Notes: generated from the sequence alone by a model not told the origin. Positions 1 to 6,304 are shown, counted from the first letter of the stretch. The stretch is 9,914 bases of DNA from Candidatus Dormiibacterota bacterium (GCA_019234035.1 JAFALX010000276.1:1-9914); one strand, 5' to 3'. A program made the numbers and translations.

Positions 1-267
1 CTGGCGCCCGGCCTTCTTCGCAGCGATGTAGCCGCCGACGATCACAGCGACGAGCGTCGACACGCCGACGATGCCACCATCCGCCGCCGACGCCCCGCTC
101 TCACCGAACGCCTTGTTGGCGATCAGGTTGCCGAGGTTGCTCAGGAGCAGCAGCAGCGCCTCGCCGGCGATGAGGCCGACCAGCACCCAGCCCCACGCGA
201 TCTTGATCTTGACCGCGTACCCGGATTCCGCAGGCGTCGTCGGCTTCACATCGGGTGCGGTGGCCAT
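1..267 (-). CDS. Small membrane protein, two predicted TM helices (C-terminus cut off by window edge)
   Basis: The frame is open for 89 codons from an ATG at 267 down to base 1, so the C-terminus lies outside the window. A short polar N-terminus (about residues 1-17) leads into a hydrophobic helix (about 20-42, rich in Leu, Ala and Gly). An Asn/Gly/Ser/Ala loop follows, then a second hydrophobic segment (about 62-78), ending in a basic stretch AAKKAGRQ. This is the pattern of a small integral membrane protein whose basic end would face the cytoplasm. I do not recognise the family and assign no function. The start is chosen because a TATACT hexamer ends 7 nt upstream and no ribosome binding site is visible, which suits a leaderless transcript. 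It is divergent from the membrane protein at 345. Confidence 0.7.
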   Translation of the reverse strand, partial: MATAPDVKPTTPAESGYAVKIKIAWGWVLVGLIAGEALLLLLSNLGNLIANKAFGESGASAADGGIVGVSTLVAVIVGGYIAAKKAGRQ

Positions 268-274
268 CGCGCCG

Positions 275-280
275 AGTATA
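275..280 (-). promoter_or_regulatory. -10 box TATACT of the small membrane protein gene
   Basis: TATACT read on the minus strand is one mismatch from the consensus TATAAT and ends 7 nt before the ATG at 267. Transcription would start at or next to the start codon. No convincing -35 element lies 16-18 nt upstream. Confidence 0.5.
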
Positions 281-331
281 CGAAGCTGTAGCCGGGCGGC
301 CGCGGGGCGCTGGCCGCCGCCACACGCGCCC

Positions 332-337
332 TACCCT
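332..337 (+). promoter_or_regulatory. -10-like box TACCCT of the polytopic membrane protein gene
   Basis: TACCCT fits TANNNT and lies exactly 7 nt before the ATG at 345, the same spacing as in the divergent gene. The same hexamer precedes argS. No Shine-Dalgarno sequence is present, so a leaderless start is inferred. It is weak as an isolated motif and is supported mainly by the repeated spacing across the window. Confidence 0.4.
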
Positions 338-344
338 CGCGCTG

Positions 345-1904
345 ATGGCGACGGTCGGGGCGCCGGCACTGCAAGCGCCGGTGCCATCGGTGCTGCGGCG
401 CGCGGCCGGCGTGCTCTCCGAGCCGCGCCGTGCCCTCCTCGTGGCGGTGGTCATCCTCAGTGCGGTCGTCGGCCTCGACGCGCTCAGCGACCCGGACGTC
501 TGGTGGCACATGGTCCTGGGCAACTGGACCCTCGCCCACGGCCAGATCCCACAGACGGACATGCTGTCGTACACGGTCAACGGCGTCCCGCTGGCCCCGC
601 ACGAGTGGTTTTCAGGAGTGCTGTTCGCGGGGCTCAACAACGCGGGCGGTCTGTTCCTGCTCGCACTTGTGATGGGCGCCGTGAGCTGGATCGGGCTGAT
701 CGCCGTGGCCGTCCACGGCCGGATTCGCGGCGCCGGCCCCGTGACCATCGCAATCGGCCTGGCGCTCGGCGCCAAGGCTGCGCAGCCCGTCCTGGGCATC
801 CGGCCGCAGGTGTTCACCTTCGCGTTCCTGGCGATCACGTTGCTGCTCACCGAGGTGCACCTGCGCAAGGGCGGCCGGGCGATCTGGGCCCTGCCGCCGC
901 TCTACATGCTGTGGGCGAATCTGCACGGTGGGTTCGTCGCCGGCATCGCGTTCATGGGGCTCGCGGCTGGGGTCGCGGTGGTGGGGTGGTATCTCCGGCT
1001 CCCGAACCACGTGCCGCTGGGGCGGCCCGTGAGCCTCGGCATCGTCGCGATCGGATGCGCGCTGTTCGCCTGCGTGAACCCACAGGGGCTCGCCAGCTAC
1101 CGCTTCGCGCTGAGCGAGGCGACGAGCGAGGGGTCCAAGGGCATCATCGAGTGGCAGCCTCCGAGCTTCGCGGACCCCGGGCTCTGGTCGTTGCTGGCGC
1201 TCGTGATCGCGTTCGTGGCGCTCGGCGCGTACGCGCTGCGGCGGCGCCGGCTGGCCGCACGAGACGCGATCCTCGGCGTCGTGGCGTGTGGCTCCGCGCT
1301 GCTCGCGGTGCGCAACACAGCGGTGGCCGTCGCGGTGGTCACTCCGATGATCATGGGCTGGGCCGCGGACGCGCTGAAGGCGCGGCCGCCGCGGCTGATC
1401 AAGCCACGGCCGCTCACTGCCGGCGCTGTGCTCGCCGGAGGGCTCATCGTGACGCTCGCGGCGGGTGGACTTGGGCTTGCGGTGTCACGGCTGCAGGCGT
1501 CGGCGGCGCCGTCGGGTGTGGCGGCGGTGTATCCGGCGTGCGCGACCTCGGTCTTGGAACGCGCACCGACCACGCAGCTGGTGTTCACCGCGTACGCCAA
1601 CGGCGGGTACGTCGCGTATCGTCTGTGGCCGCACGGCTACGTGTACATATACGGTGCGTCCGATGCCTTCACCAAGGCCGACTTCTTGGACTATTACCGG
1701 ATCGCATCCGGCGCGACGACGTCGCCCACCGCGGTGCAGCTCCTCGAGTCCAGCGGTACGACCGCCGTGCTGTATCCGACTGGCGCGTTGACCAGGGAGC
1801 TGGCACGCGCGCCCGGGTGGACGCGCGTTCTCACCGACCACGGCACCGTGCTGCTGCTGCGCGACGACCCGAGCTGGGCCGCAGGGGCGACCTGCTCTCC
1901 GTAG
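345..1904 (+). CDS. Polytopic membrane protein, GT-C glycosyltransferase-like
   Basis: A 519-aa integral membrane protein. After a short cytoplasmic N-terminus comes a first helix (about 30-47), then the loop motif DPDVWWH (49-55), followed by GNW and a P-x-T-D-x-x-S-Y-T stretch. This arrangement recalls the acidic first extracytoplasmic loop of GT-C, lipid-sugar-dependent glycosyltransferases. Further hydrophobic segments run to about residue 382. They are interspersed with motifs WANLHGGF (190-197), VNPQG (244-248), IIEWQPPSF (267-275) and RNTA (323-326). Residues 383-519 form a soluble, probably extracytoplasmic domain with an NGGYVAYRL motif. From memory this matches a widespread family usually annotated hypothetical; sugar transfer to an envelope glycan is inference. 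The ATG at 345 is preferred over one at 255, which would overlap the divergent gene and add an Arg-rich non-membrane stretch. The gene converges with the lipoprotein gene 11 nt away and no terminator is obvious between them. Confidence 0.75.
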   Translation: MATVGAPALQAPVPSVLRRAAGVLSEPRRALLVAVVILSAVVGLDALSDPDVWWHMVLGNWTLAHGQIPQTDMLSYTVNGVPLAPHEWFSGVLFAGLNNAGGLFLLALVMGAVSWIGLIAVAVHGRIRGAGPVTIAIGLALGAKAAQPVLGIRPQVFTFAFLAITLLLTEVHLRKGGRAIWALPPLYMLWANLHGGFVAGIAFMGLAAGVAVVGWYLRLPNHVPLGRPVSLGIVAIGCALFACVNPQGLASYRFALSEATSEGSKGIIEWQPPSFADPGLWSLLALVIAFVALGAYALRRRRLAARDAILGVVACGSALLAVRNTAVAVAVVTPMIMGWAADALKARPPRLIKPRPLTAGAVLAGGLIVTLAAGGLGLAVSRLQASAAPSGVAAVYPACATSVLERAPTTQLVFTAYANGGYVAYRLWPHGYVYIYGASDAFTKADFLDYYRIASGATTSPTAVQLLESSGTTAVLYPTGALTRELARAPGWTRVLTDHGTVLLLRDDPSWAAGATCSP

Positions 1905-1915
1905 GTCAGGCGGTG

Positions 1916-2578
1916 TTAGGGCCCGGCCTTTTCGGCTCCGTTGTTCTCGTGGTTGGCGTAGAACTTCTGCACTTCGCTGAGGCTGAACACCGGCATGGGG
2001 TCGTACCAGTCCCACGACACGGCTGCGAACGGCACGTCCATCGATGTGTACGGCAGCACGAGCGCTTTCGCGTACGGAAAGTTCGGCGTCGGCGCCAGCG
2101 ACTTGTACCAGTCGTGCAGCTGATTGAACTCGGTGGTGCAGCCATTCGGACAGTTGTAGAGGATGACGACGTAGCCGTGCTCGAGGTTGTGAACCCAGTA
2201 CTCAGACTGCACCTGCTGGTTGTAGACGCCGGTCTGAATCGGGGCGTCGCCGTACCCGAGGTTGTAGTGACAGCCGCTGGTCGGCGGGTTGTGCATGTAG
2301 TTGACAGTAGCCGGCGGCTGGATATGGGTGTGCGGCATCTCGTCGACGGCCTGTCCGACGGGCGGCAGACTGTTGACGGGCGCCGGCTTGACATCGCCGT
2401 TCGACGCCGTGAAGTACGGCTGCGCGCCACTGGTGGGGCACGACGTGTTACCGACGAAGTGAATCGTCGGCAACCTGTCGAGGCTCGGCGTGGACGTGTT
2501 GTTGGGGCTGTCCCCGCAGGCCACGAGGGTCACCACCATCACGGCGGCGAGCGCGAGTACAGGTATGCCTCTCACCAC
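1916..2578 (-). CDS. DUF3105 family secreted lipoprotein
   Basis: A 220-aa protein starting at GTG 2578. The N-terminus (VVRG, then a hydrophobic core) ends in the lipobox LVAC with Cys21, so it should be processed by signal peptidase II and anchored by lipid outside the membrane. A Ser/Thr/Asn/Pro linker follows, then a domain with PHTHI, NPPTSGCHY, GVYNQQV and VHNLEHGYVVILY, the hallmark block of DUF3105. Several Cys and His residues lie in the domain, including CPNGC after the core block, so disulfides or metal binding are possible but unproven. The biochemical function of DUF3105 is not known to me. The start rests on the signal peptide and on a TACAGT box 6 nt before GTG; the open frame extends further upstream but only through Arg/Pro-rich noise inside coaE. 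A second GTG directly follows and could be used instead. Confidence 0.88.
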   Translation of the reverse strand: MVRGIPVLALAAVMVVTLVACGDSPNNTSTPSLDRLPTIHFVGNTSCPTSGAQPYFTASNGDVKPAPVNSLPPVGQAVDEMPHTHIQPPATVNYMHNPPTSGCHYNLGYGDAPIQTGVYNQQVQSEYWVHNLEHGYVVILYNCPNGCTTEFNQLHDWYKSLAPTPNFPYAKALVLPYTSMDVPFAAVSWDWYDPMPVFSLSEVQKFYANHENNGAEKAGP

Positions 2579-2584
2579 CGACGA

Positions 2585-2590
2585 ACTGTA
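2585..2590 (-). promoter_or_regulatory. Extended -10 box TGC-TACAGT of the lipoprotein gene
   Basis: TACAGT on the minus strand ends 6 nt before the GTG at 2578, placing the expected transcription start on the start codon. It is preceded by TGC (extended -10). A GCGACA hexamer (2613-2608), sharing GACA with the -35 consensus, lies 17 nt upstream. The 10-bp perfect palindrome AGCAATTGCT (2590-2599) overlaps the upstream edge of the box and could be an operator. Confidence 0.5.
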
Positions 2591-2602
2591 GCAATTGCTG
2601 TC

Positions 2603-2608
2603 TACTGT
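2603..2608 (+). promoter_or_regulatory. -10-like box TACTGT of coaE
   Basis: TACTGT fits TANNNT and ends 11 nt before the coaE ATG at 2620, predicting a leader of only about 4-5 nt. It faces away from the lipoprotein -10 box with 12 nt between them, so both promoters could not be occupied by RNA polymerase at once. No -35 consensus is clear. Confidence 0.35.
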
Positions 2609-2619
2609 GTCGCCTCGTA

Positions 2620-3222
2620 ATGCATTTGATAGGTCTGACGGGCGGCATCGCCACCGGCAAGTCAACGGTGGCCGCAGAGCTGGCCCGGCACGGGGCGACC
2701 GTGATCGACGCCGACGCCCTGGCCCGTGAGGTGGTCGAGCCGGGCCGGCCCGCATTCGGCGAGATCGCCGCCCGCTTCGGCCCGGGCGTGATCACGGCGG
2801 CCGGACAGCTGGATCGGGCCGGGCTCGGGTCGATCGTGTTCGCCGACGCGGACGCCAGGCGAGACCTCGAGCGCATCACGCATCCGCGCGTCCGCGACCT
2901 CATGCAGCAACGCATCGCCGCGGCGCTCGCCGCGGACGCGGATCTGATCGTCGCGGAGGTGCCGCTGCTGTTCGAGACGCAGAGCGAAGCGCTGTATGAG
3001 GGCGTGATGCTCGCGTATGCACCGGCGCGCGAGCAGCTGCAGCGGTTGATGGCGCGCGACGGCATCGATGAGGCGGCGGCGCGGCAGCGGCTTGCGGCGC
3101 AGATGCCAATCGATGAGAAGCGAGCGCGTGCGACATGGATCATCGACAACGCCGGGACCATCGACGCGACACGCGGCCAGGTTGCGCGCTGGTGGAACAT
3201 GTTCGCAGCGGGCCAGTTGTAG
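2620..3222 (+). CDS. coaE: Dephospho-CoA kinase
   Basis: CoaE phosphorylates the ribose 3'-hydroxyl of dephospho-CoA with ATP, the last step of coenzyme A synthesis in the cytosol. The 200-aa product is of normal family length. It opens with MHLIGLTGGIATGKST, where the Walker A loop is residues 8-16. DADALAR (30-36), the nucleotide-binding core region, ITHP (86-89), VPLLFE (114-119, the Walker B-like segment typical of CoaE), RQRLAAQ (155-161) and IIDN (174-177) all follow in the usual order. The ATG at 2620 gives the standard short lead before the P-loop. The gene is divergent from the lipoprotein gene and stands alone; it is followed by a long inverted repeat before the convergent TetR gene. 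The nearby CoA-thioester racemase gene is on the other strand and is only a thematic neighbour. Confidence 0.96.
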   Translation: MHLIGLTGGIATGKSTVAAELARHGATVIDADALAREVVEPGRPAFGEIAARFGPGVITAAGQLDRAGLGSIVFADADARRDLERITHPRVRDLMQQRIAAALAADADLIVAEVPLLFETQSEALYEGVMLAYAPAREQLQRLMARDGIDEAAARQRLAAQMPIDEKRARATWIIDNAGTIDATRGQVARWWNMFAAGQL

Positions 3223-3233
3223 CGAACGGTACA

Positions 3234-3365
3234 AAGGAGGGGGGCGGCCGGTGCTGCGCAGCGGCCTTCCGCAGCCCCGGGCTGTCCCCCGGGGCGAGGC
3301 AGAGCGCGGAGCCGTGAAGCGGCGACGACGCGTGCCGCTCAGCAGTACCGGCCGTTCCCCTCCTT
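3234..3365. repeat. Long imperfect inverted repeat; candidate structured RNA or bidirectional terminator
   Basis: Two 32-nt arms, 3234-3265 and 3334-3365, are inverted copies matching at 27 of 32 positions. If transcribed on the plus strand, three of the five differences become G-U wobble pairs, leaving only two adjacent mismatches. The 68-nt loop contains a further hairpin: GCCCCGG (3274-3280) pairs with CCGGGGC (3289-3295). TCCGC (3268-3272) can also pair with GCGGA (3306-3310) around it. The element fills most of the 156-nt gap between two convergent genes, coaE and the TetR gene, and no credible coding frame accounts for it. It could be a bidirectional terminator, although no T-run follows either arm. 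It could also be a non-coding RNA or a small palindromic repeat element. I recognise no known RNA family in it. Confidence 0.65.
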
Positions 3366-3378
3366 ACGACGCTTCGCG

Positions 3379-4020
3379 TTACTCTGCCGCGCCGAGACCA
3401 TGGAGCAACAGCGACAACAGCTGCTCCTCGTCGTGCGCGAAGGTTTCGGGGTCGGTGCGGCGCAGCGTGCCCATGACATAGCCGGTGAGCACCATCTCGG
3501 CCGCGCCGAAGATCACATAGCTCGCCAGCTGCGGGTCGAGATCGCGGCTCAGCTCACCTCGGTCGCGCGCGTCGCGGATCATCGCCTCGATGGCGTCGAA
3601 AGCAATCATCACGGTGCCGATGTCGTGCGACTCGAGGAACTCGTACGAGCGGCTGACCTCGTTGATCATGATCGTCATCAGGTCGGGGTCGCGCCGGTAC
3701 GTCTCCACCCAGAAGTGCACGAGGCGGCGCATGCGCTCGGGAAACGTCAGCGGCATGCGCCCGACATCGTGCAGGTACTGGATGTACTGTCCCCAGCGCT
3801 CGGCGAAGATCGCGGCGAGGATGTCGTCCTTGTTGCGGAAGTAGTGATACACGAGGCCGTACGCGATCCCGGCCTGCTCCGCGATGTCGGCAACACGCGC
3901 ACCGTGAAAGCCGGACCGCGCGAACACCTCGGTGGCTGCGTGCAGGATGCGCTCGCGCGTCTCGGCGCTTCGCCGGCTGCGCGGCGAACGTCTCCCGGCC
4001 TCTCCCGTCGCGGAGCTCAC
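3379..4020 (-). CDS. TetR/AcrR family transcriptional regulator
   Basis: A 213-aa protein of typical TetR length. An Arg/Ser-rich N-terminal tail (to about residue 18) precedes the HTH domain: ETRERILHAATEVFARSGF (20-38), then the recognition region ADIAEQAGIAYGLVYHYF (44-61) and RNKDDIL. The largely helical C-terminal part (about 70-213) is the variable ligand-binding and dimerisation region. The HTH resembles TetR-type regulators of fatty-acid or acyl-CoA metabolism, which fits its neighbour, but the ligand is not readable. The GTG start at 4020 overlaps the racemase stop codon (GTGA, 4 nt). A GGGAG Shine-Dalgarno sequence lies 7 nt upstream, so the two genes are probably translationally coupled and the regulator is made with its enzyme. 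The open frame extends upstream to 4572, but that part is an antisense-like shadow of the racemase frame. Autoregulation of the 5187-5270 promoter region is plausible. Confidence 0.9.
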   Translation of the reverse strand: MSSATGEAGRRSPRSRRSAETRERILHAATEVFARSGFHGARVADIAEQAGIAYGLVYHYFRNKDDILAAIFAERWGQYIQYLHDVGRMPLTFPERMRRLVHFWVETYRRDPDLMTIMINEVSRSYEFLESHDIGTVMIAFDAIEAMIRDARDRGELSRDLDPQLASYVIFGAAEMVLTGYVMGTLRRTDPETFAHDEEQLLSLLLHGLGAAE

Positions 4021-5186
4021 CGGATCGCTCCCGCGGCCACGAGGCCGACGATCTCCGCATCGCCGTAGCCGGCCTCCTGCAGGATGTCGCGGGTGTCCGC
4101 GCCCCAGGCCGGTGCTCCGCGCCGAACAGTCGCGGCGCTGCCGCTCAGGCGGATGGGGTTCGCGGCCTGCGCCACCGGACCGGCGACGCCGGGCGGCAGC
4201 AGCGAGCCGCGATGAATGACCTGGGGCACGTCGAAGACCTCGTCGACGGTGAGCACCGGCTCGCAGCACACGTCGGCGACATCGCCGAGCTCCGCGATCT
4301 GCGCTCGGGTCCTCTGCCGCAGCGCCCGCTGCAGCTCCGACGCGATCCGCTCGCCGTCGATCCCCTCCGCGAGGCCCTGGCCGGCGAGGTGTGACAGGCC
4401 CAGCGAGGTGACCAGCGCGTCCCAGAACTTGGGCTCGAGCGCAGCCACAGTCACCGTTCCGTCGGCGCAGCGGTACGTGTTGTAGCAGGGGTAGCGGCCG
4501 TTCAGAAGCAGCGATCCCGGGCCCGGCACCGCGCGCGACGCGGAGTACTGCGCCACCTGTGGCGACATCCATGAGATCAGCCCGTCGAGCATGGCGATGT
4601 CGCAGCGCTGCCCGCTCCCGGTCTGGGCGCGCTGGTGCAGCGCGGCGAGGATCGCGATCGCCGCGTTCAGGGCTCCGCCGCCGAAGTCGCCGACCTGGAG
4701 TGCGGGCATCGCGGGCACGCTGCCACTCTCGCCCTGGACGCTGAGCACCCCGCTGAGCGCCGCATAGTTCAAGTCATGGCCTGCACGATCTCGATACGGC
4801 CCATCCTGACCATAACCGGAGATGCTGCAGAGGATGATGCGCGGGTTTCGCGAGGCGAGCGTCTCGTAGTCGAGCCCGAGGCGATCCATGACGCTCGGCC
4901 GGAAGCTCTCCAGGATCACGTCCGCGCTCTTCACCATGTCGAGAAAGGCGTCGCGGCCCGGACCGCTCTTGAGATTCAACGCGATCGACCGCTTGTTGCG
5001 GTTCAGCGCGTGGAACACGGCCGAGTACTCGTCCACCATGGGTGGAGTCCAACGCAGGTAGTCGCCGGATTCGGTGTCCTCGACCTTGATGACGTCGGCA
5101 CCGAGGTCGGCCAGCAGGAGCGTGCAGTAGGCACCGGGGAACAACCGCGTCAGGTCGAGGATGCGCACGTCACTCAGTGCCATCAT
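4017..5186 (-). CDS. CaiB/BaiF family CoA-transferase, alpha-methylacyl-CoA racemase-like
   Basis: A 389-aa class III CoA-transferase fold protein. The N-terminal block has LDLTRLFPGAYCTLLLADLGADVIKVE (residues 10-36), followed by NRNKRSIALNLK (62-73) and ESFRPSVMDRLGL (93-105). The key region AGHDLNYAALSGVL (135-148) and VGDFGGG (165-171) matches alpha-methylacyl-CoA racemase. His137 and Asp167 correspond to the His/Asp catalytic pair known in mycobacterial MCR, and Glu251 in ALEPKFW to its conserved Glu. This favours epimerisation of 2-methyl-branched acyl-CoA over CoA transfer between acids, although the family is functionally mixed. Such an enzyme would act in branched fatty-acid or sterol side-chain breakdown. 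Either of two tandem ATGs (5186 or 5183) may start it. It is first in a two-gene unit with the TetR gene. Confidence 0.87.
   Translation of the reverse strand: MMALSDVRILDLTRLFPGAYCTLLLADLGADVIKVEDTESGDYLRWTPPMVDEYSAVFHALNRNKRSIALNLKSGPGRDAFLDMVKSADVILESFRPSVMDRLGLDYETLASRNPRIILCSISGYGQDGPYRDRAGHDLNYAALSGVLSVQGESGSVPAMPALQVGDFGGGALNAAIAILAALHQRAQTGSGQRCDIAMLDGLISWMSPQVAQYSASRAVPGPGSLLLNGRYPCYNTYRCADGTVTVAALEPKFWDALVTSLGLSHLAGQGLAEGIDGERIASELQRALRQRTRAQIAELGDVADVCCEPVLTVDEVFDVPQVIHRGSLLPPGVAGPVAQAANPIRLSGSAATVRRGAPAWGADTRDILQEAGYGDAEIVGLVAAGAIR
4024..4034 (-). promoter_or_regulatory. Ribosome binding site (GGGAG) fixing the TetR gene start
   Basis: Inside the end of the racemase gene the minus strand reads GGGAG followed by 7 nt and then GTG at 4020. 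This supports the GTG start and the 4-nt overlap. Unlike the first genes of transcription units here, this downstream gene has a Shine-Dalgarno sequence. Confidence 0.5.
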
Positions 5187-5195
5187 CGTCGCGCG

Positions 5196-5201
5196 AGTGT
5201 A
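5196..5201 (-). promoter_or_regulatory. Extended -10 box TGC-TACACT of the racemase gene
   Basis: TACACT on the minus strand, preceded by TGC, ends 9 nt before the first ATG (5186), implying a leader of about 2-3 nt. The surrounding 14-nt pattern GCRATTGCTACAST is shared with the lipoprotein promoter at 2599-2585. Confidence 0.5.
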
Positions 5202-5244
5202 GCAATCGCCCGAAAGCGACGGAGCCAATTGCAAACCCCTGTGC

Positions 5245-5250
5245 TAGATT
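5245..5250 (+). promoter_or_regulatory. Extended -10 box TGC-TAGATT of polX, followed by AAGG ribosome binding site
   Basis: TAGATT with TGC directly upstream is a good extended -10 element. It ends 20 nt before the polX ATG, so a leader of about 14 nt is expected. That leader contains AAGG (5261-5264), 6 nt from the ATG. This is the only first gene in the window that appears to have a conventional short leader with a Shine-Dalgarno sequence. Confidence 0.45.
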
Positions 5251-5270
5251 CGAGCAACACAAGGTCAGCA

Positions 5271-6302
5271 ATGGTTGACAACGCCGACGTCGTGCACACC
5301 CTGGGGCGGATCGCCGACCTGCTCGAGATCAGGGGCGAGAACAGCTTCAAGGTTCGCGCCTATCGGATGGCTGCGGCGCGCGTGGAGAGCCTCACCGAAC
5401 CGATCGCCGGCGTCGCGGCGCGCGACGGCGGGCTGCGGCGGCTCGACGGGTTCGGCCCGGCGATCGCGGAAAAGGTCACCGAGCTGCTCAACATTGGACA
5501 CCTGCAGTACCTCGCGGACCTCGAGGCGGAGATCCCGGCGGCGCTGCTCGCGGTGTGCGAGCTGCCCGGCGTGGGACCGCGCACGGCGGCGACGCTGTGG
5601 CGCGAGGCGGGCATCGCCTCGCTCGACGAGCTGGAGGCGGCCGCGGCGGCCGGGTCGCTGGAGGGCATCCCGCGGCTGGGGACCCGATCGATCGAGCGCA
5701 TCGTCGCCGCTCTCGAGGCCCGCCGGCGCAACGGCGCCCGCGAGCGCCGGCCGCGCGGCCGGGTCGTGCCACTTGCGGTCGCACTCACCCCTGCGCTGCG
5801 CTCGCTGCCGGACGTCGAGCGAGCGCACGCCGCCGGCTCCTTCCGCCGCAAGCGTGAGACGGTGAAGGACCTCGACGTGCTCGTGTCCACCCGCGAACCA
5901 CGAGCCGTGCTGCAGTGGTTCTCAACGCTCCCGTCGGTCGAGCGCGTGCTGGTGCGCGGCTCGACGAAGTGCTCCGTCGAGGCGGACTCCGGTTTCCAGG
6001 TCGACTGTCGCGCCGTCGCACCGGAGGCGTACGGCTCGGCGATGCAATATTTCACGGGCTCGCGCGCGCACAACATCCGTATGCGCGGACGCGCGCTGCG
6101 CATGGGCATGCTGCTCAACGAGTACGGCCTGTTCCTCATCGAGGGCAACCGCCGCATCGCCGGTGACACGGAGCGCGGCGTGTACGAGGCGCTCGGCCTG
6201 CGCTGGATCCCGCCGGAGGAACGCGAGCACGGCGGCGACATCGAGCTGACGGGTGCGTCGGTGCGCCGGACACGGCGGCCGCAGGAAGCCGAGGCGGTCT
6301 AG
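5271..6302 (+). CDS. polX: PolX-type (family X) DNA polymerase lacking the PHP domain
   Basis: A 343-aa family X nucleotidyltransferase, a repair polymerase that fills short gaps. Residues 1-75 form the N-terminal helical 8-kDa-like domain with a first hairpin, LDGFGPAIAEKV (58-69). A helix-hairpin-helix LPGVGPRTAATLW (98-110) and another hairpin IPRLGTRSIERI (133-144) follow. The palm domain carries GSFRRKRETVKDLDVLVS (189-206), giving metal-binding Asp200 and Asp202, and VDCRAV (244-249), giving the third Asp245. Then QYFTGSRAHNIRMR (259-272), NEYGLF (283-288) and YEALGLRWIPPEER (305-318) complete the thumb. Bacterial PolX is usually about 570 aa with a C-terminal PHP exonuclease domain; here the protein stops about 25 residues after the thumb with no PHP remnant downstream in any frame. 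The ATG at 5271 is chosen from AAGG 6 nt upstream; the open frame to 4635 lies antisense to the racemase gene. Confidence 0.92.
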   Translation: MVDNADVVHTLGRIADLLEIRGENSFKVRAYRMAAARVESLTEPIAGVAARDGGLRRLDGFGPAIAEKVTELLNIGHLQYLADLEAEIPAALLAVCELPGVGPRTAATLWREAGIASLDELEAAAAAGSLEGIPRLGTRSIERIVAALEARRRNGARERRPRGRVVPLAVALTPALRSLPDVERAHAAGSFRRKRETVKDLDVLVSTREPRAVLQWFSTLPSVERVLVRGSTKCSVEADSGFQVDCRAVAPEAYGSAMQYFTGSRAHNIRMRGRALRMGMLLNEYGLFLIEGNRRIAGDTERGVYEALGLRWIPPEEREHGGDIELTGASVRRTRRPQEAEAV

Positions 6303-6304
6303 CG

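Noticed and set aside
71..2620. 849-codon plus-strand open frame
   Set aside because: It runs antisense to the first gene and the lipoprotein and out of frame with the 345-1904 gene. Its product is Arg/Ala/Gly/Pro-rich with no domain; it is a product of high GC.
3350..3367. CCCCTCCTTACG resembling the 16S rRNA 3' end
   Set aside because: Only the anti-Shine-Dalgarno core matches. There is no other rRNA sequence, and the motif is simply the complement of the opposite repeat arm.
4021..4572. Upstream extension of the TetR frame to about 397 aa
   Set aside because: The extension lies in another frame of the racemase gene and is Arg/Ala-rich without domains. The GTG at 4020 with GGGAG and GTGA overlap explains the start.
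5187..5221. CGTCGC / GCGACG 6-bp arms around the racemase promoter as a TetR operator
   Set aside because: The arms are short, GC-only and 23 nt apart, unlike typical TetR operators; such matches are common by chance here.
4635..5270. Upstream extension of the polX frame to 555 aa
   Set aside because: It is antisense to the racemase gene and has no family X homology. The ATG at 5271 has an AAGG site and gives the normal PolX N-terminus.
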